Source: Paracamarosporium sp. OC-R06-R3 (taxonomy: Eukaryota > Ascomycota > Dothideomycetes > Pleosporales > Didymosphaeriaceae). Taken from it: a stretch of 64,000 bases of DNA. How positions within the stretch are numbered: position 1 is the first letter of the stretch; each line of letters opens with the position of its first letter. The stretch spans positions 434,001-498,000 of the forward strand of contig JACVRA010000171.1 of the NCBI GenBank assembly GCA_019828545.1, given 5' to 3'. Both the position numbers and the translations under genes were made by a program. Of the stretch, positions 22,869 to 32,753 are shown one piece after another. The notes beneath the pieces were generated by a model that searched no databases, was not told the DNA's origin, and saw nothing but the letters and a program-made list of their open reading frames with translations.

Positions 22869-24711
22869 CTCTGCTGCCGACCCACCCCCACTCTCCCTCG
22901 CCGTCCAGCAGAGAAGCCTCGCGTTTCCCCCAGTCGCACACTAGCGACCACTGGAAATCCGATCCGGATGCGTATGCGCCATCTGCCTGTCGGCTCTGCG
23001 CCAGCAGGTTTAGCCGTGTGCGAGTAACCTCAGCTGCAGCCACACCAGTGCTCGTGGTCGTTCCCCTCCTGCACCGAAGCCGACCTGCATGAACTGCCTG
23101 GCAATCGTTGTAGCACCATCCCCCATCTTCTGGAATCTCCAATATCTGCTCCCTGCATCCCTCCCCTTGTTAGATTGCTGTCGACGTTGACGCCCGCGGG
23201 GTACATGCACTGCACCGCGCCCCAAGCCGCCCGCTGTCACCAAGCAGCTGCGTGCTATCCGCACCGCCAGCCCTGAGCGCATTCCTCCATCTGTGTGCGA
23301 CCATGCAGGAACCGTACGACCCTCCTCTCTCGTGCCACCTCCCGGCAAAGCTATTGGGTGCCATCTCGTCCAAGTCCAACACTCGATCGTTCAATGCGCC
23401 CGCGGACTTTGATCTGCTTCAGGCCTACTCGCATCCTGATTATATTAGGGTCATGCGCTTCGCTCGCTTTCTAAACCGCCTCTTCCCCAGAATTCCCGCC
23501 CCTACATTGCAATCTCGATTGATTATACCTGCACGTGTTAATAACACGCTGTCATTGTCGTCGCAATCCCCGCCCCGCCGCCATGAAAGCCCTCACGGCC
23601 AATCTGGCAGCACTCGATATTCTCCCATAGTGTCACAATCGTCCTGCCATCTCAAACCCCTGCTGATCGGCCGTTCCATGCCGTCCTGCCAGGCACCCTA
23701 CCACCCACCACCATTCAGATTCCGCGGCCTGCACACCACCCATTGTAGAGCAAAAAAGGACCCTGGAGATCCCACGCTCGAGTCCCATCTAGCTCGTTCC
23801 GAACCGTGGTGCTCCCGTATGGCCCAATTGACGCTACGCCAGCATGTCACCCTTCTCAGCCAGCACTCGCACCCCTAGCCTATATTTGGCAGTTCAGTGC
23901 TTATCCAAGCACCCAGCCAACAGGGCATTTAGCTACTACGCACCTCTACATGCATGTACGGCACGCGCGTACCACGCCCGCCCACCACTTGATTTCCAAG
24001 CCGAAAGCCACCCGCATCACACATCAGCACATGTGCGCGCAAGTCCCGTCAGCAGCCGGCTCCCAAAACCATCAATCACACACATCTACCGTGTTGTTGA
24101 TCCCGCCGTGTTTCGGCTCCGTTTCGACGTGCGGCGCAGCCAGAATTTGGGGAGGCGGCAGTGGCGCGCCCATCGGAGCGCGACGCCCGCCATCGTCGTC
24201 AGCCGCTCCGCTGCAGTGGACATCCCGACCGCCGTTGGAATCCCTCAACCCTGCTTGCCTATATTCTAGCCTCCCAGACGTCTCTATCCCTATAGTACCC
24301 TGTATTTTGCAGCGCTGACGGGTTGCTTAAACGAAAAGGAGCCCTGCGTGTGTAGATGGCTTGGCTCTGACGTGGTGCTGCGGCTTTGTGGCACAGCATG
24401 GGTTCCCTCCTACTGAGAAAACGTCATTCGATGTCGGCCGAAATGGATAAACGCCGCTACCCGCCGTACTGCAACAGCGTGACCCTTGAATCGCGAGTGT
24501 GCCTGATGCAGATCCAGACCGCCACCTCAGGTCTCGAAAGCATAGAACCACCAACGACTCACGCATAGCATGCATTGTCACGCACAGTGCTCTGATAAAC
24601 TCCCAACGTGAAAAAAAATCGTGTGATGCAAGTAGAATCGGATATCTAGGAATTGCAGACCCCGACAGCCACGCTGAACACCATCGCTGAAATGCTCCAT
24701 CCGGACTCCAC

Positions 24712-24748
24712 ACCATGCCGTGCCATGCCGTGCCATGCCGTGCCATCG
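24712..24748. repeat. 10-bp tandem repeat (TGCCATGCCG)
   Basis: About 3.5 near-perfect copies of a 10-bp unit in the 3' flank of the E2 gene. The period is not a multiple of three, so it is unlikely to be coding. Confidence 0.85.
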
Positions 24749-24990
24749 CCATGCAAAGTCGAAAAAGGAAAAGAAAATGTGGCCGGAGCGTGAGCATGAT
24801 GGCTGCTTCCCATACCATCAGCACGCGCTCGATACCATTGCCCCAAGCTCTGCAACCACAGTACCAAGCGGTACGAGCGAAGCCATCCAAGAAGTAGAAG
24901 TAGACCAACGTGAAGAATCGCCAGCGTCGTAAACTTTGAGCTCCTTCTCCTGGTAACGGGTGGTCCGAAGCAGTGCAAAGCTGAAGCTGT

Positions 24991-25610
24991 CTAAAGAGCT
25001 GCCGTATCAAGTTCCTCGGGCGTCTTGTGCCGAGCAAGAACGAGGCGCTTGAATTCCTCCATGTCCTTGTCCCACAGATCCGCCGCTTGGCCGTTGAGCG
25101 GACTCGAGCTATCATACCGTTAGCACACCCATGTCATTCCTTAGACGGACTCTCAACTCACTTGTTGGGCTCTCCAAGCAGACTCTGCAGGCTCAGCAGC
25201 ACGGTGCCGATGTTGTACACCGCACTCCACTTGTCCTTCAAGATATCCAGGCAGATCCTGCCGCTGAAGTCGACGTTGGGGTGGTAGATGGGCGTCTTGA
25301 AGAGGACTGTGGGCGGGGCGTAGGGGTACGTGGGGCCGAACTCCATGCTGAGCTTGAAGACGAGAGAATCGTAGGGCGTGGAGGAGGGGCCATCGATGGT
25401 GGCGGTCCACCGAGTCATGTTCTCGTCGTCGGGGAATGCGGTGATGCCGGGCGTGGGCTTCATCATGATGTCCATAAGCTCCTTCTGAAGACTATAGAAG
25501 GGAGAGAGGTCAGCATGCCAAACGGTCGGCGGAGGGGCGGGGAAAGCGTACCGTTGAGCGACAGTTGCGCTGCTGCTGCCGTTTGTGCGGGCTCCGGTTG
25601 AGAGTGCCAT
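24991..25610 (-). CDS. UBC11: Ubiquitin-conjugating enzyme E2, UBE2C/Ubc11 type
   Basis: E2 of the UBE2C group, which works with the anaphase-promoting complex in mitotic protein turnover. Exons are 25610-25552, 25491-25162 and 25108-24991; 168 residues. Order of motifs: short disordered N-terminus (SSSATVAQR), RLQKELMDIMM, the UBE2C-like GITAFPDDENMTRW, then YHPNVDFSGRICLDILKDKW with the catalytic Cys at about residue 100, and SLLGEPNNSSPLN across the second intron. The C-terminal helix ends ELDTAAL. The HPN triad, the KDKWSAVYNIGTVLLSLQSL stretch and the N-terminal extension fit UBE2C better than other E2 groups. It is divergent from the J-domain gene 740 bp away. Confidence 0.9.
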
Positions 25611-26352
25611 TGTGCTTTCGTCTGAACTCTGTGCTCTGTTGTGTGCCGAAGAATATCCTCCAAAGCTATCGGGGAGCCGCTTCCGTGCAGTCCTGTTCAA
25701 TCGACGGCGTCAAGGGGAAAGGAGATGAAGAAATCAAAAATCAAAAACCAAAACGGAGAGTTGACACAAGCAGCGATGAGCGTGAAGGTGAGGTGTGAAG
25801 CGCCAGCGATGAATGTCAATCGTGGTTGTTTACGCTGGCGCCATCACCCCGGATACCGTCCCGCTTGCGATTGGCTCGTGCGCTTTTGCCCCCACCCCGC
25901 CCAATCGATGCGCGTCGGGTTCGCGATATCTGAGACACCATCGCGTCGCGCGTTTCATTCCTTCGTGGTATTCATTCTATCAATGCTGTGGTTGAGATGT
26001 GTTGTTGGTCAGCGAAAATCGTACGTCTATAATTAAGATTATGTCGGAGATGTAAGAAGAATACATACACTGTCGACCCCTCAGCGCCAGCCTTGGAAGG
26101 ACCTTCAAAGTGCAGAAAACACTATGAATTTCCTTCAGCAGTCGAATGAGCGTGATAAAAATCCAAGTTCATTCCTCTCTATTTATCGGAGCCAATAGAC
26201 ATCTCGTGATATCGAACTTCTGTGTCGTGTAACACTCAACACCTGCGGGGTCAGATAAGCTTCTGCCTGCAGCCACAGCCTTACAACATGGCTCCTCCAT
26301 CATTGCTTTTTTCCGTTCTCTCCCTTTCGAGTATATTACTAACACCGAGGGC
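25611..26352. other. Divergent promoter spacer (E2 and J-domain gene)
   Basis: About 740 bp between two outward-pointing starts. No further gene, repeat or clear core element seen. Confidence 0.55.
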
Positions 26353-27761
26353 ATGGTGGCTCCGCCGATTACAGAGGATTACTACCTGATCCTCGAAGTG
26401 GTGCAAACCGCTGCACCCGATCTCATCACCAAATCTTACAGACGACTGGCACTGAAGCTCCATCCGGACCGAAACTCCGCTCTCGATGCTACCGACGCCT
26501 TCCAAAAGGTACGTCAAACATTCTGAACAATAGAATTCAGCATGCTGAATGGAGTCTGCAGCTCGGACGAGCATACGAGACACTGAGGGACGAAACCAAG
26601 CGCCGAGCTTACGACCTCATATACCCGTCCATAAAAGGGAAAAAGGCAACAGGAAGCAGGCCCTCTCAATATGCACAACCACAAGGGTCATCCTCTGCTT
26701 CGACCCCGCAGTCAGAAGCACAACGCGAAGCAGTGGAAATCGCTGCCCTCCAGAAGTCGAAACAGGAACGTAACGCACGATGGTGGCCCCGAAATGCCCG
26801 ATTCGAGTCGAACATATTCGAGATGAACAGAGAGATTCAGCTGCTATGGCAGGAAATCAGCAACTTGGATAGCATCTCAGCTGCTGAGGCAGCGGAAGAA
26901 GCACAGAGGAATAGCTGGGCAGCTTGGTTCCTGTCACCTATCTACAAAAAGAAAGAGGAAAGCGAGGAGGAGAAGGAAATCAAGGATAGAAAGCGGCAGG
27001 AGAGAAGATTGGAAAAGGACATGAAAGAGAGGCGGTTGGCGGGGAAAGAGGATAAGCTGAGAGAGGAAGAAGGCCGTTTGAAGACTGCGAGGAGCGAGGT
27101 AGACGCAGCTGATCGTGCTGATGACAGGAAAATACAAGCGATCCTGAATAAAAAGCATGCCAGGGAACTTCGGGAGAGACAAGAAAAAGAAAGGGTGGAG
27201 AGGGAAAGACAAGCGAAGATGCGGCAGCAACAGGAGGAGGAGCGGCTCAAGAAAGAGAAAGCAGAAAGGGAGAGACTAGAAAAATTTTGGCAGCAGCAAC
27301 GAGAAGAACAAGAGAAACGTGCACGCGAAACAGTAGAGGCGTCCATAAAAGTGCGGGCCCAGGCAGCACAGTGGAAACGAGACGCGGAATTCGCTAACCG
27401 ACAGGCATTTTACGACGAACCGTTTGGAAGCACATATCATACAAATCGTTCGAAAGCTCCTAGTCAATCCACTCGGCCCAAAGCTTCTCAAACACGTGCA
27501 CACCGCACTTCAGAGTCGAGCTGTGTCCACGACGGGTGGTGGGACAAAGTACAAGGCCGGAGACCGTGTCCTCATTGTTCCGATGTTTGGAATTATCTGC
27601 TGCAATGCCCAGGCTGTACTAAGGAGGCGTGTCCGAAGTGCCAAGCTGAGATACGGCCGAGGTTCTATGGTCCACGCGGTACAGGACGGACGAATCGAAG
27701 ATTCCCTCCAAAAGTGAGAACTCCGAGCCCGGAGTGGCCTAGTTATTATGACTGGGATTAG
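26353..27761 (+). CDS. J-domain (DnaJ) co-chaperone with long charged coiled coil
   Basis: Hsp70 co-chaperone candidate of 451 residues. Exon 1 is 26353-26508, exon 2 26562-27761. The J domain occupies about residues 8-75: DYYLILEV, SYRRLALKLHPDRN with the HPD motif at 37-39, and after the intron LGRAYETLRDETKRRAYD. Residues about 190-330 are an extreme Glu/Lys/Arg coiled coil (runs such as RQEKERVERERQAKMRQQQ). The C-terminus has Cys pairs in RPCPHCSDVWNYLLQCPGC followed by CPKC, which could bind zinc. No signal peptide or membrane segment is seen, so cytosol or nucleus is likely. Similar J-domain and coiled-coil proteins are common in Pezizomycotina, and I cannot name an orthologue. Confidence 0.85.
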
Positions 27762-28163
27762 AGTTGTGGGAATAAGGTAATGGCACCATTTGATTTGGAG
27801 CATGGCATCAAATTGAGTTCTTACTGGTTGAGATCAGTCTCACGATTTCATTCTATTACAATAGAGGGCTGAGGGGAGTTTATGTGTTGTCCAGATTGAG
27901 CTATGTCAAGAAAAACAGCACCAAATAATGGTCCTATAACCATATGGGAAGCACGATCATGATTCTGCAAGCCTCTGATCCGTGACAGACGACGTATCAT
28001 TACGAACTTGGAAGAACGGAAACGTCCTAAGGTACGTCAGGAACAGAAGAAATCTAGAACGACCTACTATAAACTTCGAGCGCTGCTCGTTTCCAACGTC
28101 TATGTCGCAGACATTCTCAAGTCAAATATCAAACACAAACAGCCATCTTGACCGATGAATTAA
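27762..28163. other. Convergent 3' spacer
   Basis: About 400 bp of AT-richer sequence between the stops of the J-domain gene and the next minus-strand gene. Nothing else seen. Confidence 0.55.
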
Positions 28164-28934
28164 TTACTCAACTTCAATTCTCCTACTATCCTTCACCAGT
28201 CTTCTCTCCAAGCTGCAGCGAAGCACCCTATGCTTCTTCGCAATCCCACACCCCTTCAATCTATCATCATCCTCATCCCAATACACAGCCCACCCATACC
28301 CACCCTCCTCCTCCTCCACCGCAACAAGACACTCTTCCCCATCCAGCGTCAACCCCTGCTCATCATCTTCCGTCCAGTCCCAAGGTCCTACAACATGCTC
28401 CCGCGCCACGGCACGTGGTCCATACCGCACCTCTCGCGTCTCCTTATCCGCATATATCCAATTGAGCTTCGGTTTTTCCGATCTAGACTTGCCCTTGGAA
28501 TCAGGAGGGACTGTGGAAACGAGGCCAAGGATGGGCGGCGCGGGTATAGGGCGGTGCGGCAAGTCTTCGGACGGAAAAGGTAGGTAGAAGCCCGTGAACG
28601 GATGCGGGGCTGAGTCACTGTCGGGATCTTCCTCTGGGAGCTTGGTGTGCGAGTCTTTGGGCCAGAGTCGTAGCTTGTGCCCGAGTGACCGTGTTAGCGA
28701 GAGTATGTACGGCTTTGAGTCGATGCGGCATACCTTTCCGTCTTTTAATACGATTATAGCACCGTGTACCTCGTCGCGCTTTCGTGATTGTGCGTCGCAG
28801 TACACATCGAGATAGAATGGTGCTTGGCGTTCTTCCGACTCTGCTTCCTCGTCTAGTAGACGCTGTTGGTGGACGGCTTCAGAGGCGCCGACTGCGGTAG
28901 GTATTGCGGTTAATGTGAGGAGATCGAGCACCAT
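28164..28934 (-). CDS. Conserved fungal protein of unknown function
   Basis: Intronless gene for 256 residues. The sequence has the feel of a conserved soluble fungal family: FYLDVYCDAQSRKRDEVHG, GKVCRIDSKPYILSL, HPFTGFYLPFPSEDL, ILGLVST, LNWIYADKETREVRYGPR, VVGPWDWTEDDEQGLTL and a C-terminal basic RVLRCSLERRL. The Trp-rich WDWTEDD and the repeated acidic patches are notable. The N-terminal 18 residues are hydrophobic but short and unlike a clear signal peptide. No catalytic motif is recognised and I do not assign a function. The open frame, normal composition and motif-like blocks make it a real gene. Confidence 0.75.
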   Translation of the reverse strand: MVLDLLTLTAIPTAVGASEAVHQQRLLDEEAESEERQAPFYLDVYCDAQSRKRDEVHGAIIVLKDGKVCRIDSKPYILSLTRSLGHKLRLWPKDSHTKLPEEDPDSDSAPHPFTGFYLPFPSEDLPHRPIPAPPILGLVSTVPPDSKGKSRSEKPKLNWIYADKETREVRYGPRAVAREHVVGPWDWTEDDEQGLTLDGEECLVAVEEEEGGYGWAVYWDEDDDRLKGCGIAKKHRVLRCSLERRLVKDSRRIEVE

Positions 28935-29566
28935 GATGTATCAGCGATCGTGGTATCTAAGCAACTGGATTGTGTGCTGGGACATGGTGGGCGCCTGAGC
29001 TGGAAGATGCGGAGAGGCATGCATTTCAAGATTCCGACCAGACGGAACGATGTTGTCATAGGTCGCCCGACTGGGAGCTCAGGCTACTGGCCTTAACTCC
29101 GACTTTGTCCGTGACCTTCTTGACTATCAAGACTACCAACAACATTATTACTTGTCAACATAAAGTTTTGATCAAATATAATGTAGTTTGGGACCCTGTA
29201 CAGAAAGATTACATGTTTTAGGAGACGCATATTGAATTTCAGAACCCAACAATGTAAAAGTCTAAGAAGTATCTTCGCTATTAAGGAGCGCGCAGCTATG
29301 AGAAGTGAATCACAGACACCGACGTAGCTACGCCAAAACATACAATTCCATATTAGAAGCCTGTCCCATGACTGTCACAAGTAATAGAACTCTTTAGCAC
29401 CTAGTGCAGGCTCAACGCCTCTCCCAAAACCACGCCTAGCCTTACCAATTGCATGCACAAGGCAGACATCCGAATCCACGTCACCACACATATTCTTTTT
29501 CCTCGAGTAGCCACACGTCAGAAAACCAAATACAACACCTCCCAAACACCATACATCAACCTCCAA
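28935..29566. other. Spacer, nothing recognised
   Basis: About 630 bp, AT-richer toward 29.1-29.3 kb. It holds the promoter of the preceding minus-strand gene and the 3' end of the TM9 gene. Confidence 0.5.
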
Positions 29567-31817
29567 CTAATCGACCTTCACAGCCGCATAAAGCCTCCGC
29601 ACAAACGCATAACTAGCCAGAAACCCCACGGTCCCAACCAGTAATCCATAGACCGCACATGCCAATCCACCATAGGCGAAGAACAGCATGGAAGAAACGA
29701 AGCCCGTGATGTGCAGCTTCGTGTAGAAGTAGTAGGCTAGGTATGCGAAGATCCAGAGTGCAGAAGATGAGCCGACGAGGAAAGATTGCCACCACCAGTG
29801 GTAGTTCTGGCGCACGAGATTAGCGAAGTTCGCGAAGCGATAGAAGGAGAACTGTAAAAAGCGTCATGCCCAGAGGTCATATACCCTATATGGTCCCAGT
29901 ATGGACAGCACAAAGCCTAAAAGGATGAAGAATGTTCAAGAAGCGTGCTTACCTCCGCACAAAGCTGCAAGTACGTCGCCACAACCGTAATCTCAATCAC
30001 CGTAAGCATCAGAATCGTCCCCACAACGCTCATGAAGCCAAAAACGTAATAATACCCGCTCTTGTCCAACCACAAGCTCTTGAACACAAACAGCAGCTCG
30101 ATGAACACGACCATGAACGGAACAAATCCCGCAAGCAAAATCGACTGTGCACTACGAGTGTACCAGCTCTGCGGCGGGATCTGCCTCGGAAGGACGTTCG
30201 CTTTGATAGGTTGGATCCATGCGCCAGCTTGCGTGTAACCATACCATCCTCCGATGTACACTAGTGGAAGCTGAATGAACAGCCATAGAGCAACGAGGGC
30301 GAGAAGCGTGGTGAAAGGTAGTGCAGTGCTGGAAGCCTGTATCCAGACAAATAGGTTCAGAATGAAAATTGTTGCGAAGAGGAGACCGGGTACAAGGGAT
30401 GCAGTGCGAACGACATTTTGTGCCCAGTCATTGAGACCAAAGGTTTTGTATAAACGGGAGGAGAAATAGCCAGAGAAAAGGCCCGCGAAGAGCCAGAGAC
30501 CGATGCCAACACTGACGTAGCCGCCGCGGAAGCTTGGGTTTAGGACACCAACGGCCGAGAGAATGAGGATGCCAACAACGGTGAAGAGAAGCTGGATCCC
30601 AGAGCCGATGAGGGCTGAGAGAATTCCTGCGTATGCAGGTGCGCGAAACACGTCTCCGTGAACGAGCTTCCATCCTGTGATATCCTCGTCCCCATTATCT
30701 GAGATGTCAGCTGCATTCTCGATGTCGTCGATTGAGTCTAATAGACCGCTGCCTTTCTTGGCAGAATCTAGTGCCTGTTGTTTTGTCGTTTTGAGCTTGA
30801 TGTTGTCGTCTTTGAGTTCGCCACGGATAGTGCGAGTCAAAATCACGGCCACAACAGCGGTGAGGAGGCCAGCAATGACGACCGAGTTCAGGATTGCAAG
30901 CCAATGTATGTTTGAGCTATCGTCTGATGCGACGAAGTACATGTCCCATCGGTTCTTCCATTCGAGCTGCGCATCTTCACGGAAGTATATTGAGTAAGTA
31001 AACGGGATTGTGATGCTCGCACCTGGCGTATCCCGCACGTCTGTTGTATTCGAGGGCACTCTAAGGATCATGGGATCCTGTGGGCCCTGAAGGTCCTCGG
31101 GTAGTCCTTCTTTTGTACGGTGGTTTGCGGAGATACTCTTTGGAAACACTTCGAACCCCACAATGACCTTTTTCTTGTCACCATCTTTCCCTGGCGCATG
31201 ATGCCATCTCACAACAAGCGTAACATGGTTGTGAATTGCGAACTCCGGCCTTCCATCCTTACTATTGACCACCTCCCCAACTTTGAACCCTGCGGCGTAG
31301 TATTTCCTGCTCTTATCTGTGCTCATAAAGCTTGTCGCACCCGGCAGATTATCCACAATCCACTCCGCCCTGTACCCGTTTTGGATGAGTAGCCTTGTCT
31401 TCTGGATCCCGGCCGCGTCAATCTCCTTGGAGCATAGGTATTTAGCCACTTCGTCGTGGCCCATGGTCAGATGGTAGTCAGAGACAGTAATTCGATCGCC
31501 ACGCAAAACTTCGCCTAGGTTAAGTGATATACTGGCGCCACTCGAGAACCGCCCTGCTTTTACGCGGCCGGTGGGAGGACAAGCGAATGGAAGCTCGGTG
31601 TACGCATATTGAAGTTCTGATTCATCGCTATAGACCTTGTTCACAAGAAGCGGAATCGTTTCACCGTCCTTGTAAGATTTAAACGTGACACCTAAAGAGG
31701 ACATTGGTAAAGTTTTGTTAAGGCTATCAGTCATTGAGAAATACCTGGTATGTAGAAAGCATGCCCTAACGCGAGGAGCGCGCAGAGAACTGCGCTGTAC
31801 CGAAAGTCTGAGTGCAT
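29567..31817 (-). CDS. Transmembrane 9 superfamily (EMP70/TMN-type) protein
   Basis: Endosome/Golgi multispanning protein of 683 residues. Exon 1 is 31817-31745 (signal peptide MHSDFRYSAVLCALLALGHA, then FYIPG), intron 31744-31692, exon 2 31691-29953, intron 29952-29807, exon 3 29806-29567. The join gives FYIPGVTFKSYKDGE, the conserved start of the mature EMP70 luminal domain. The luminal region runs to about 300 and nine hydrophobic segments follow, including GWKLVHGDVFRAP just before the second. The last intron was ended at 29807 because this gives LCAENYHWWWQSF, the family consensus; an alternative acceptor near 29852 would insert 15 residues. The protein ends KVD, matching the KXD/E COPI-binding signal known for this family. 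The 5' end would look intron-free but wrong if exon 2 were extended upstream. Confidence 0.92.
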
Positions 31818-32753
31818 GGCGGGTAGCTGCGAGGCACGCGCCGTTGAGTTGATTCAGGTTGCTTGATTGAGTAGCAGAGTAAGCCGTGTGTACGAGAAGG
31901 TCAGGCAGATGAAGACGGACGAATGTGACTATTGAGGATGGGTGATATGAAGAGTGACGTATGCACGTTGACGAGCCTGGGAGCTTCGACGACCCTTCAG
32001 GCAAGGGCGCACAATCACAGTTGCGCAAAGCCAACAAATCGTAGTACTGCAGAAGCCGCCACACGCCTGCGATCTTTAGAGTCCTGTTTAAGGTTAGATG
32101 AGAGTGGATGTGCTTGAGGACATGGCGAACACTCGTTCTCTACGTGGGGGACCACCAATCGGGGATGCACAAGCTCCCGTGCCTAGCAGGGATTCTCCAA
32201 CCGTTGACCAGAGCCCAAAGTGTGGGGCTCGCTTGCGTACGCGTTGCAAGCTCAACGGTGTTACTAGCAGAACAAGTATACACTATTGATTAGTACACAG
32301 GCCAAGTATTTGTAATATGGTTCATGGTATAGCGGAAGTCATGTAATAAGGAATATTGACTGGAATTCTTATTGAAGTCAGGTTCCGATCCATCAGATGA
32401 AAGACGTCTCGATCCTTGTAACCCTCACTGCATGTAAACCCCCACCGATTCTACGCCTTTCCCTGCGGAGGGCGATGTTCACTATCTCAACTCCGATGTC
32501 AAGATAAAACTAGTAATGATCCAACACAAGATGCCACCTGCTGGCCTGTAGAAACGCCTAAACTTATGAATGTGTGCATTGTTTTGGTGAGATCCACCAA
32601 CGCCGTGCTTTGCTAGACAAAAAGTGTTGCTGAGCAGACAATAAAAGTATTAGATGGACATTAAAAAACCGTACGCAGTCCGTGAATAAAGGGTATAGAT
32701 TGCATCGGACACTCAGCTGAAGTAAAGAAGGTGAAGGAGTGTATGACAGATCG
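31818..32753. other. Spacer between TM9 and SLN1 genes
   Basis: About 930 bp: TM9 promoter at left, SLN1 3' flank at right. Short open frames only; nothing recognised. Confidence 0.5.

Larger units (their letters stand above)
21498..24990. other. 3.5 kb GC-rich spacer with stacked open frames and low-complexity tracts
   Basis: Very GC-rich from about 21.5 to 23.3 kb, then more balanced. Open frames over 200 codons exist on both strands but overlap each other in several frames, are Arg/Ala/Pro/Ser-biased and lack domains, as expected when GC-rich DNA has few stops. Low-complexity patches include GCT/GGC runs at 22276-22320, an 8-bp tandem at 22506-22537 and CTG repeats near 22838. I find no credible gene. 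The left end holds the ELL promoter and the right end the E2 3' flank. Confidence 0.6.

Noticed and set aside
21592..23092. Several overlapping open frames of 200-290 codons
   Set aside because: They occupy opposite strands and shifted frames of the same GC-rich DNA, with biased composition and no motifs.
27424..27717. 97-codon frame overlapping the J-domain gene
   Set aside because: Shadow frame inside exon 2 with no motif.
29567..29815. Separate 82-residue membrane protein
   Set aside because: It starts at a GTG and is the last exon of the TM9 gene.
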